From Paracyclopina nana (Eukaryota > Arthropoda > Copepoda > Cyclopoida > Cyclopettidae): a DNA stretch of 64,000 bases. The stretch spans positions 8,308,001 through 8,372,000 of the forward strand of contig JAGUCH010000001.1 in NCBI GenBank assembly GCA_019096065.1, in the 5' to 3' direction. The notes beneath the pieces were generated by a model. The model was not told where the DNA came from and ran no database searches. It saw nothing but the letters and a program-made list of their open reading frames with translations. Of this stretch, positions 11,479-21,436 are shown one piece after another (position 1 is the stretch's first letter; every line of letters begins with the position of its first letter). The position numbers were made by a program, and so were the translations under genes.

Positions 11479-14400
11479 ATATACCTGTAAAACTATTTCG
11501 AACGTATTGATAAATTACACAGGCGGCTCTTAGCAAATGAAGGTGTTGTGAGATAAGGCACCCCTACCCCTGGGTAGTCACTGTGCCAAAGGGTTTTGCC
11601 CTTAGCCCCCTGGAGGGGAGAATGCGCCCTCATGAAGTAAAACTTTGGACCCCTCTCACAGCGATAAGAACCAACTTTATGTACTCATTTTTTGTGCCTT
11701 GTTTGGCCAACTCTGGGTTTCTCAGATAATGCACAGTAGGCTCACTCCTAATAAGAAAGTCGCATCATGGAAAAATATGCAAAAACTCACCGCAACTTCA
11801 AAGCTGACAAAAATTGCACCAAATCTCAAAATATCGCAGACATAAGAATGCAAATGAGGCATTAAATAATTCCAAGTGTCCAACTGGTGTTTTTTAGAAA
11901 GTATTTTTGAGGGTTTGAAGTCCAAGGGATCTGGAGAAAAATTATTTTTTCCTTATTTTCAAGCAGCCATTTTGCAAGGAATTCATGAAAATGTTTTAAT
12001 CTTGATAAAATATTTGAGAACTTAATATTTTTACAACATAAAAACATAAAAGAAAGTAATTTTGAAGCTTTGATAGCTATTTGGAGACGAATTTCGGATG
12101 GTCTCTTTTGCTATGGTTTCTATGAAATGGATGCGACTTTTGCGTTAGGAGTGACCCTTGTGTGGAATGGGCTAAAACTTTTCGTCATGCATGCCCACTG
12201 TGCTCCAAAGGCTGAAATGAGGTTTTATATGCCTTGTTAATGTATTAAGAATGCCTTATGGTATGAAAAAAATTGTCTTATGGAAAAGTGAATCTGCTCT
12301 GCTGAGTGCCAATGTACGAGTTCAGCTTGGGGCCGAGCATCATTTTTTATTGCAATTTTTGCCATTTTTGAACATTTTTTCATGAAAAACAAGCTTTCTT
12401 CAAATTTCTTTGGTAAAAGGTGAAATTTAACTATTGATTTTGCTTATAATGTCTAAATTGTGGCCCATAAATTGCAAAAAGTAGATTTGTTGATTTTCAA
12501 GTTGGCTCAAAGTCGATCTGATTTTTTGTATCAGCTAGCGCGCTTGTCATAAGGCAATTTTTCTCCTCTCTTTAAGGTGCTTTTCGTGCAAAGGAGTTTG
12601 GGGTGAACATGAACTAGACATTAAGGAGGTAACATTAGGCTCGTATCGAGTGTGATTATTATAACTTGAAAAATTCAGAGTCACCTTTTAAAAGAAAATA
12701 GCCTTATTCCGGGCTCGTGAGATCAGGGTTGAAGCAACATTATGATAATCATTGTGAATTCATGGTCACCGCTTGTACTGTTGAGCCACTGAAGGTCAAA
12801 ATAGGCCCATGAAAAGTCCTAGTGTTGTCCTTTGCATGATAATTTAACTGTAAAGCAATTAATGCTCATTTGCATGTCTTATTAATGCAGTAAATTTCCG
12901 GATAAATCACTTGGACATTCTACAAATAAGAGGGAGGATTTAATAGCAGCCATTTAAATACCTGTTAATACATAGGATATTAAATACCCGTCACCTGGTA
13001 ATGATGAGAAAACCAGCTAAGGATCGGACCTATATGGTTGAGCAAAGAATGGGTTTTGGCCTTCGATTTTTTGAAATGTCACTTAAATTGAGCATTATCA
13101 TAATCTTGCCCTTTTACTTAGCATGATTACTGCTTTGAGAACTGTGATTTATCATGCGTCAACATGCTTGGTAAGTTGTTTGTTGACGCTCAAGATGAGA
13201 AAACCTGCTAAAGATCGGGCCCTGATCGCACTCTCTGCAGAGCAACGTCAAAAAAGGATGATGTTGAATAGTAATTCTGACTAGTAAACTTCACGGGTTG
13301 TTGGGCAAATCTGACAACATCATCTCAGTTGGTGAATCTTTTTGACCTTGGCAGATTTCTGTCCAACCCAAATCCTTATGAGTTGATTCCTATCATATGT
13401 GCCTTTTGAACGCGCCATCGTAACTTCTTGTCGTGGTCGTGACAAATGGCATTTTCAGCTACTTCAATTGCTATCTCTGCATACAACACAGTTCCCAGGA
13501 TGGGTTGTTAAATGTCAGCAGCTGACACATCTTGAATAAACATGGTTGGCCTTGCTTACCTGGGTGGCATTATAATGTCACAAAAAATGGTCAAACTTGA
13601 CATAAAAGTAATTCAAAAATGAGATTGGTCTGGTGTTGCTACACTGCTTTTTATGTCATCAAAATAAGAGTAGAAAATGAATCATGCTTGAATCTTATGC
13701 TTGGTTTGGGTACCATAAACTTATATGGTACCCGGAAGCCTTTAGTTGGTCAAATATTTGCGTTCCTTCTTCAAATCAAATGGGAAATGAAATCTGGTGA
13801 TTTACTCTCTACCATTTTGAGGCATATTGTTTCCTGCTTGCTCACAGTTTGTCATACGTTCCAAAATCGAATTGGCATCATATCTATAACTAATGGACTC
13901 AATGCAATCCCAAGAAAGTGCCCACGATGCATTATTATTGTTATTCTGTGAATAGAAGAATTCACTGAAAGCTGATTGAATGATTGCTGAAGGTCAGTGA
14001 CAATGAATTGAATATCAATAGCTGTTTTTGGAATTTTTGGATTAAGGGACATCAACTCATATCTCAGAACGAGCATATTAGCATCATCGGCAATGCTTGA
14101 AAAAGGAAAAGAAATGTTGTTTGCTTCATTTCATCTAACACTCGTACAATCGAGCTACTATAATTGATCTGAATGTGATGCAAACTTCAGCCCTCGTAAC
14201 TAGTGTTTGCTAGATCAGAATCCAGGTTTCTTTCTCGTTTATTATCACTTATTTTATAACGAAATTACTGAAAGTATTGTGCAATAGTTTAGCTCAATTG
14301 TTGACAATCCAATCGCCAAATTGAGTTGAACCTGATTGTTGCATGTATCCCTGAAAAATATGATGGTTATCTCGAGGCAAATTTGGCACATCGTCATGGC

Positions 14401-14638
14401 AACTGTATTAGTGATGTGGCTCTTTTCTTGTTTATAATATGACCTCAAAAGAGTAATTTGTCTTCGTCGCAAAGAATAGTCTCCGGAAGTTGGGCGCTCA
14501 GAGTATCACAAAATCACTCTCTTAAAAAGCTCACTAAGATGCTAACATAATCAAAATGGATTAGGTGGTAATCGTTTCAGTTATAAGAAACGGAAAAAAT
14601 CGTACCAAATAATATTTGAAAGTCTTTTTGATTCTTTA
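11479..14638. other. Intergenic, repeat-bearing, no supported gene
   Basis: It contains one inverted copy of dispersed repeat C (11552-11667). A block at about 12161-12225 recurs at 20297-20355. A short direct repeat GATGAGAAAACC recurs at about 13008 and 13195. Minus-strand frames at 13852-14076 and 14254-14472 are hydrophobic, but no family motif is visible. Confidence 0.4.
11552..11667 (-). repeat. Dispersed repeat C, copy 1 (inverted)
   Basis: This stretch is the reverse complement of parts of 16806-17140 and 20609-20800. Shared words include GTGAGAGGGGTCC and GGGCAAAACCC. Confidence 0.7.
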
Positions 14639-15540
14639 GTGCCTTGTTCATTTACAACGACTATTTCAGTCAGCGTCTTAACTGAAGCAATCTTACAAAA
14701 AATTTCGTTATTCTATAGCGACAAAAATTGCCTTATTTCCGTGTAAGACCAGTACGTCGTTAGCTTTTGAATCGTGTAAGCGCGTTGGTCAAGTTAAGCG
14801 CATGCTAGCTAGGGCTGACTAAATCAATTTTGATTTGCTTATGTTCAAGGGCTTACTTCCAACCTTCCTTTGGTTTAGTGTGTCCTAACGTAAGAATGAG
14901 TCTTACATAGTTCAACTCAATAAGCCTTGCATTTGAGCGTAAGAAACTATAGAGGGAGCTCATTTCCGGCATTTCAGAAAATTCCTCCGCTGATCTTAAG
15001 CCCCTGAATGCAGCACCTTTTCCTACAACTTTTATACAAAAACTGATGATATTGTAGCATAAAACCAAAATATGAGCTATCATTTGAAGACATTTACAAA
15101 ATGTTCCTGATTTCAGAGAATCTTCTCTTTGCCACAAACATAGTTCCGATGGATATTGAGTTCTTGGGTGAATATGACATACACAAAAGGTGATTTTTTT
15201 CACTAAAATTGCTGTTGAGAAAAATACTTACGAGTTTATTTTCAAGTTTATTTCAAATAACACCAAACTATACCTGAAATCAACATGGGATTATAAAGTC
15301 GAAGCTTTTTTAGAGACTGGGTATTATAGTTATTTATATACTGTAATACGATTTCCTCGTGTTATAATTCAGTTTACCGATCCGACTCAGCTCTTTTATA
15401 TCACAGTTCTTTCTAAGCAATTTGGGGGATATTAAATACTTAACGTCCCTGGAATCAAATTTGAGGGATTTTAAGTAGTTTTATGCCCCTCATATTCCAT
15501 GAAACTAATCAACATTCCAAAGAAGTTAGAAAGAGAGAAT

Positions 15541-15612
15541 CATCCAAGATTTGAACCTCAGCCAGTTGGATCAGCATTCCCATACTCTTGCCACTGAGCT
15601 ATGGTGACACCA
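15541..15612 (-). other. tRNA-like module 1, left arm outer
   Basis: On the minus strand an A-box-like TAGCTCAGTGGCAAGAG is followed about 30 nt later by the B box GGTTCAAATC. An anticodon-like stem with a 7-nt loop can be drawn, but the acceptor ends do not pair. It is a pseudo-tRNA or Pol III promoter module rather than a functional tRNA gene. Confidence 0.6.
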
Positions 15613-15680
15613 TGAAAATTGCATGCTATGTATAGGACTAAAACATAATTTAAGTCAGATAAAGAAACAAAACAAAATGA

Positions 15681-15750
15681 GGAATGACTGGGGTTTGAAC
15701 CCTAGACTGCGGAATCAAGAGCCAAGCCCTCTAACCACTATGCCATAGGT
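15681..15750 (-). other. tRNA-like module 2, left arm inner
   Basis: On the minus strand TGGCATAGTGGTTAGAG resembles an A box and GGTTCAAACCCC a B box, at tRNA-like spacing. It is the inverted partner of the module at 16109-16178. The acceptor stem is not conserved. Confidence 0.65.
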
Positions 15751-15943
15751 GCAATTCACATGAAATGCAATTTAAAAGTCTATTTTATTGCTCTCAAACC
15801 ACTGGATGCTAGCTGATGAGAGCCAGTGATACATAGCATAAAAACCGAGCAGCATTTTCTAGGGCACGGGGCAGCCCGGTAACTTCATTAAAACACTCGA
15901 AAATCGTATTACAGTATATAAAATTGTATATTTCGAGCTGGGG

Positions 15944-16109
15944 CACGTAAAATTGGGTCATTAAATAGCTGACCTCGGATTTTAAAATGGAAAAACACTC
16001 GTACAATTACAGCCCTCGCAGGCTCGGGCTAGTAAAGCTGTACTCGAGTTTTCCCATTTTAAAATCCTCGCTCAGCTATTTAATGACCCTACTTTACGTG
16101 CCCCAGCTC
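15944..16109. repeat. Inner hairpin of the palindrome spacer
   Basis: GAGCTGGGGCACGTAAAA at the left is repeated inverted at the right end. Pairing continues with small mismatches toward a centre near 16026. It is off-centre relative to the outer palindrome. Confidence 0.8.
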
Positions 16110-16178
16110 CTATGGCACAATGGTTAGAGCGTTAGGCTCTAGATTCAGTAGTCTAGGGTTCAAACCCCTGTCATTCCT
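16109..16178 (+). other. tRNA-like module 3, right arm inner
   Basis: TGGCACAATGGTTAGAGCG serves as an A-box-like word and GGTTCAAACCCC as a B box, 33 nt apart. It mirrors the minus-strand module at 15681-15750. No paired acceptor stem is visible. Confidence 0.65.
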
Positions 16179-16253
16179 TAACATTTTTTTTATTTCCTTA
16201 TCTGGCTTAAATTAAGGTAAAGTCCTATACATATCATGCAATTTTCATCATGT

Positions 16254-16320
16254 TTCCATAGCTCAGTGGTTAGATCATTGTCTTACTAATCCATCTGTCT
16301 AAGGTTTGAATCTTGAATGA
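16254..16320 (+). other. tRNA-like module 4, right arm outer
   Basis: TAGCTCAGTGGTTAGATC matches an A box, and a degenerate B box GGTTTGAATC follows. It mirrors the module at 15541-15612 and is the more degraded of that pair. Confidence 0.6.
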
Positions 16321-16805
16321 TCCTCTCTTTTTTTCCAACTTCTTTGGTATTTGAACTACTTCTATGGAAAATGAGGGCATTAAATTGCTTAAAATCCCTC
16401 AAATTTGATTCCAGGGCCGTTAAGTATTTAATATCCCCCAAATTACTTAGAAAGAAATGTGACATTAAAGAGCTGAGTCGGATCGGTAAACTGAATTATA
16501 ACACGAGGAAATCGTATTACAGTATATAAAAGTCGAAAGGGTAGGGTATTAAGTCCGATGGATTTTGAGTCTCAGGGTAATAAGATCGAACGGTGAATTA
16601 CAACACCAAACTATACCTGGATTTTAAGATGGAATCACCAGAAAGTAGTCAAACCTCATCTATGTAACCATAAAAGTTGCTTGCCACAGCCAATAATTAT
16701 AATTAAATTTCATTTTCAGAGGTGAAAAATGAATTATGTAGCATAAAAACTATCCCATTTCCAAAGACACCCTTAGGAATCCTAACAATGGCCAAAAAAT
16801 GGGTA

Positions 16806-17140
16806 AATAAAATTTGCTTCATATGGCTGTGAGAGGGGTCCAAAGTTTTACTTCATAAGAATTTCCCAAAACTTTGAGGGCCAATTGCCCGGTTCCAACA
16901 CGGGATATCAGCATAGTGCAGTGCGGTAAACCAGTTAAGTCAGGTCGAGCTGAGCGCGCGAGCTAGCTGTGACCTGACTATGCTAAAAAGTCAAGTTATG
17001 TCTCCTGACTATGCTGATTTTCCTTGTTGGAACCGGGCTAATATCTCCCCTTCCAGGGGCCAAAGGGCAAAACCCTTAGGCATGGTGACTATCTAGGGGA
17101 AGCCCCTCAAGATGGTCCAAAGATTTTCAAAAAGCTCTTG
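16806..17140 (+). repeat. Dispersed repeat C, copy 2, split by a MITE
   Basis: It shares TGTGAGAGGGGTCC, AATTTCC-AAAACTTTGAG and GGGCAAAACCC words with 20609-20800. The 152-bp MITE at 16887-17038 sits between the matching halves, so the MITE is the younger insertion. Confidence 0.75.
16887..17038 (+). mobile_element. 152-bp MITE, copy 2
   Basis: It has the same length and GCCCGGTTCCAACA inverted ends as the intronic copy at 6096-6247. Comparison with the empty relative at 20609-20800 supports insertion into repeat C. A fragment of one end recurs near 20891. Confidence 0.88.
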
Positions 17141-17658
17141 GTGCCGCTAGAGTGGTTGTTGAAAATTCTGCAAAGGCTTCCCTTAAAATCTATTGGGTTC
17201 AACTCTAAAATCAAGATGTTTCGACTTTAAAATCCAGGTAGAGGTTCATTTTTTGTTTTCCCGTTCGATCTTATTACCCAGTATCAATTTCAGTTCGATC
17301 TTAAAATCCAGGTGATTCGACTTTAAAATCCATTATCAATTCGGCTTTAAAATCCCCCCTAAATTCGATCTTAATACCGGCACCCGTAAGAACTGGTGTT
17401 ATTTTAGCGATCCCTCTAGGATTGACTAAACTAATGCAACTTTGGAAAGAATTCACCGAAATGATAGACCTGGTAGAATGTTTTACTCGGCCCTAGCAGG
17501 CCGGCTTTACTTGCAGTAAGCCTCATCCTTACTAAACCAAAGGACGACTGATCCTACGCTCACTTAAGACAATTTTTGTCGCTATAGAATTACGAAAAAA
17601 TTCGTAAGACTGCTAAAGTTAAGACTAAATTTGTCGTTGTAGATGAACAGGGCACTTA

Positions 17659-18319
17659 AGTTACGACTGCAACAGTCGTTGTAGGTGAACAGGACATTAA
17701 TCTAAGCAACCCAGTTATTTTTCTCAACATTTGACAGAAGCAGCTATTTTGAGCTTTTGTAAGGCGTTTTCGGGCTTCGCTTTACTTTTTGCGGTCAAAT
17801 GGGAACGGCCTCGATATCGGCCTACTTATGTGTTGACTTGTTGCGCGTTGTCTTTTAAGAAGACACCGCACTGTGTGAAGTCATACTATTCGAGAAATTT
17901 GGGCTGCCAAAAACACTGCACTTTAACAGCAACAACAGTCTGGTTTTTTTTAATGATGACTTGCGAAATTTTTAGGGGCTTTTTGATATTTCATGCTGCG
18001 AGTGTTGAGTGCGACTGCATAAATTGCTACCACTGCACTGCACAGCGTGGGGTTAGCCCCTGCAGCGAGTACAACAATGCAATGAATAAATTGCTTACGG
18101 ATGCTCAATACAGCTCAATTAGTGGTAATTAAATCAAACTTTTATCATAGGTGCAAGCTACTCGATCCTGGAAAATATGAAAGCAAGATTACGCTTTTAC
18201 GTCGCTTCGTTTGATGAGAGTAAAATATTGACACTTATAATATCGCAGGTGAACCAGGCCCTAATCCCTTACGACAATGCACACCGAATGCTTTACGGAA
18301 AGGAGAAAAATAGACTAAT
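17659..18319. other. Intergenic, no supported gene
   Basis: A plus-strand frame of 133 codons (17731-18132) has a non-ATG start and a Cys cluster near its end, but no recognisable domain. Solo ends of Harbinger-like elements are seen at about 17680-17695 and 18247-18262 (GTGAAC-AGG words). Confidence 0.35.
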
Positions 18320-18803
18320 CACATCAACCTGAGGGCTATTGCAACCCAGAAAAAATTGCTCACCTAAAATATATACATATTCTGAAAGCTTATGTGGGTT
18401 CATTTGGTAGTAATTTTAAAATCCTGGCCTAGCGCTTCCCATAGCATAAAATTTTAAAAAACTTCTAGCGTCGAAAATATAGACTTGGTCGGATTTTGCC
18501 TGTTATAATACCCCAGAATAAAATTGCAAGATCTATCTTTCTTTGTTTCATAAGAAAATTGCTAGGATGCCCTGGAATCGAGATACAGTGGTGGCAGGTT
18601 TCTTCTTTGTCAAATGGCATGAATTCATCAGTGGATGATCCGACCACAATATCTCGATTCCTGGGCACCCTAGCAACTTTTATATGAAGTAAAGAAATAT
18701 AGATCTCGCAATTCTAGTGGGGGTATATTAACATACAAAATCCGACCGATATATTTTAGGTGGGCAATTTTTTCTGGGTTGCAATAGCCCTCAGGTTGAT
18801 GTG
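18320..18803. mobile_element. 484-bp foldback MITE
   Basis: The ends CACATCAACCTGAGGGC are inverted, and pairing runs almost the full length, including internal words such as AATCGAGATA and its partner near 18650. TAAT flanks both sides (18316-18319 and 18804-18807), a likely 4-bp target duplication. Confidence 0.85.
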
Positions 18804-18807
18804 TAAT

Positions 18808-21147
18808 GACAAACACAAAAGACAACTTTATATAGCTGATGCTCATACTTTGGAAAAACGGGTTAATTTAAGGATTACTTAAAAGTAAGCAATCAAAAGT
18901 TACCTTCAATATCAATGCCAAACTGAATAAACATGTAATCTATGTAAACTAACTCTAAAATTGCAGACTCCAAAGATACAGCTAAAAAAATATCCTAGCC
19001 TTTCTGAATTTTGCCTTAACTGTGTCAACTTGATTATTGGCTCAACTTATAGATGAGGAGCCATTCAAGATGATCTATAGTATAAGGTGAGCTCTATAGG
19101 AAAGGGGAACCGATGTTTTCGGACGTCAGTTCAGCTGTAGTATCGTCAGGACGTGCGAGCGTAGTTGACCCATGCCTTATTGGTGTCACAAGACATGTAC
19201 TTAAATATCAGGCCAAAAGTAGCCAAATTCAACAAACAATACTGCCTCTTTTATTGTGCAAATCAATTCCGTAAGCACTTTCAAATGGTGCTTTGGCTTA
19301 CCCGAAAGCCAGCCTTAAAGCCAGCCTTAAATTTCACTAAAAATTGGAATTTCAGACAATGTAAGGCTCAAAATATGGTCAAATCATAATAAAGTATATC
19401 CATCTATTGCCTCAAAACAAGTGGAGCATGCTAAAATCCTACCTTGGCATAATCATGAGAAAAATTAGCTTAATACTGGCGTACGTCCCAACTTAGGCAG
19501 CAGAAAAACGTCCAAAAACTTACAAAATTAGTCGCTAGGCTAGATATGGGGTCTGTTTACTGTTTCCTATGCACAGCTTTACTATAGCACTTCATCAGAC
19601 TGTTCTATGGTAGGGTGCAAGACAAAATTTCTCTATAAATCTGTGATATTTTCTCTGAGCTAAATTACATGGATTCAAAATTATCCCCAGGATGCTGACT
19701 TTTGTCCGGACTATGCCTCGTTTCCTTAAAATCTTACATTATCCTTAAATGAAATGCCTAAGTTTTCGTACTTCTGATTAATCAAAACACTTCAAACTCA
19801 TGTGACCAAAAGAGGTGGGAAAAGTGGTTTAATTAAAGCTATCAAAAGTGAGTAATAACGATCAGTACTAAAATAGGAGGCTTAAGTAAAACGCAATTTA
19901 ACGCAAGGAAAAAATTTCCTTTATAGATAATCGTTTATGACTCATTTCTCTGAACCATTTGCGAGTACTTTGCAAAATCGCGCGATATAATGCCCTGTAT
20001 GCTTTGAAATTGAGAGTCTCGTGGGAGTGGTATACTGTCAATCACTGATAAATTAAAATTTGAGGCAAAAGGTCAAGGATCAGTTACTAAGTGTACTTCA
20101 GTGTAAAATGCCGAAGAAGAGACTTTTTATGCTGAAGCGAGGAATGACAGATAGTAATTTTCTTTTAGGTCAAAGGATCAAGTATGTCCCGAGCTGACAT
20201 CAAGCTTCTTCAACTTAGTTTATTTTACTGGTTGTGCTAGAACTTTTCATACGCACAACGGGCATTTTTTGTGCACCTCCTATGGGTGTCTCATAGAATG
20301 GGCTAAAAGTTGTCGTCTCGCATGCCCACTGTGCTCCAGGGGCTGAAATGTGTTTTAAGGGGGTAACTTTGGAGCAAATTTGAGCAACCTGCTCCTTGTG
20401 GAATTTTTTTTCTTTTTTTTGCGCAACGTAAGCAAAAGGTTGGTATGTTAAAAAAATACACTTTTTTCTTTGAGGGTAAATATAGTCCATCAAAGCTAGC
20501 CAATTTTGGCTCGTATAACTTTGTTAAACATACCTTGAATTAAACAATTATTATAATGATTTATATTGATAATTTTCCATTTTGATTGCATCTTGAGGAC
20601 AAAAATTGGGTAGATAAAAGTTGATTCATATGGTTGTGAGAGGGGTCCACAGTTTTCCAGCACAAGAATTTCCTAAAACTTTGAGGATCTATATCTCTCC
20701 TCCCGAGGGCCCGAGGGCAAAACCCTTTGGCACAGTGATTACCTATGGGTAGACCTTCTAAATTGTCCTCAATATTTTCAGAAAGCTCTCGGGTGTTAGT
20801 GCCAGTTAGCTCTTTGCTTAAGTTAAGTTATTGATTTTTCTTTCATTAACATCTTTTCTTTAAACGCAATGGCTAAATTATGACTTCATGCCTTGTTGGA
20901 ACTGGGCTAGCGGTTATTATAAGAAGCTCAATAGGCCCTAAGTTATGTGCCAAGAAATGAAAATGATGGTGACGCATGACAGCTCAGAAGTGAACTCATT
21001 TGAAGCATTGTTTCCTAAGCCACTTTTTAAATTATTCTCTGAATGGAAATTTTGCACAAATCTGTTCCGCTTTGAGGGCAACTTAAATTGATTGCAAGAC
21101 GAATAAGCATAATTTATTTTCAGAATCTGCTAGGAATGAGCAATTAA
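18808..21147. other. Intergenic, no supported gene
   Basis: It holds dispersed repeat C copy 3 and the block near 20297 shared with 12161. The remaining short frames are not convincing. Confidence 0.4.
20609..20800 (+). repeat. Dispersed repeat C, copy 3
   Basis: It matches 16806-17140 without the MITE and the inverted 11552-11667. Shared landmarks are TGTGAGAGGGGTCC and GGGCAAAACCC followed by a CAGTGATTACC-like word. Confidence 0.75.
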
Positions 21148-21149
21148 TA

Positions 21150-21434
21150 CCCAACCAGAAATTTTCCCAAGTTTTCTGAAAGTTATTGCAACGTGTTAGC
21201 ACTCCTTCGTTTTACCCAGGTTGAGTTTATGTCGTTATGTAACATTAACTTCCGTACCACCTATGAAAAAAATTTGAGAAAAATCGAATGTGACACGGAA
21301 AATTTGTATTTTCGATTTTACCTAGGTGTCAAGGCAGTTAATGTTACATAACGACTAGAACTCTATGTTGATAAAACGTATAAGTTTCACTGAGGATTTT
21401 TTTGCCGTATGAGGGCCCAGAATTTCTGGTTGGG
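21150..21434. mobile_element. 285-bp TA-flanked MITE
   Basis: The ends CCCAACCAGAAATT are perfect inverted repeats, with TA on both sides (21148-21149 and 21435-21436). That fits a Tc1/mariner-type target duplication. A second, perfect inverted pair lies inside it. Confidence 0.75.
21231..21355. repeat. Perfect 20-bp inverted pair inside the MITE
   Basis: GTCGTTATGTAACATTAACT at 21231-21250 is exactly inverted at 21336-21355, with 85 bp between. It may be a nested element or the stem of the host MITE. Confidence 0.85.
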
Positions 21435-21436
21435 TA

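Larger units (their letters stand above)
15333..16530. mobile_element. Palindromic element with four tRNA-like modules
   Basis: Two arms of about 420 bp (15333-15752 and 16109-16530) are inverted copies around a ~356-bp spacer. Each arm carries two tRNA-like modules with A-box and B-box words, all pointing outward. The spacer contains its own hairpin (15944-16109) and a third copy of the terminal word ATCGTATTACAGTATATAAA. No protein frame or clear target duplication is visible. Confidence 0.75.
14639..17655. mobile_element. 3.0-kb PIF/Harbinger-type non-autonomous element
   Basis: The ends begin GTGCCTTGTTCATTTACAAC and the right end is its diverged inverted copy; similarity continues inward for roughly 130 bp. 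TTA flanks both sides (14636-14638 and 17656-17658). A TWA 3-bp duplication with (G)GNCCTGTTC-like ends is known for PIF/Harbinger elements. It has no transposase and carries a tRNA-like palindrome, dispersed repeat C and a 152-bp MITE. Confidence 0.7.

Noticed and set aside
13852-14472. Hydrophobic minus-strand frames as another chemoreceptor relic
   Set aside because: No TYxxxxxQF motif or alignment with the receptor at 37.4-38.7 kb could be found.
15541-16320. Functional tRNA genes
   Set aside because: A- and B-box words are present, but acceptor stems do not pair and no Pol III terminator is placed correctly, so only tRNA-like modules are claimed.
17731-18132. 133-codon plus-strand frame with a Cys cluster
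   Set aside because: It has a non-ATG start, no domain, repeat-rich surroundings and no splice support.
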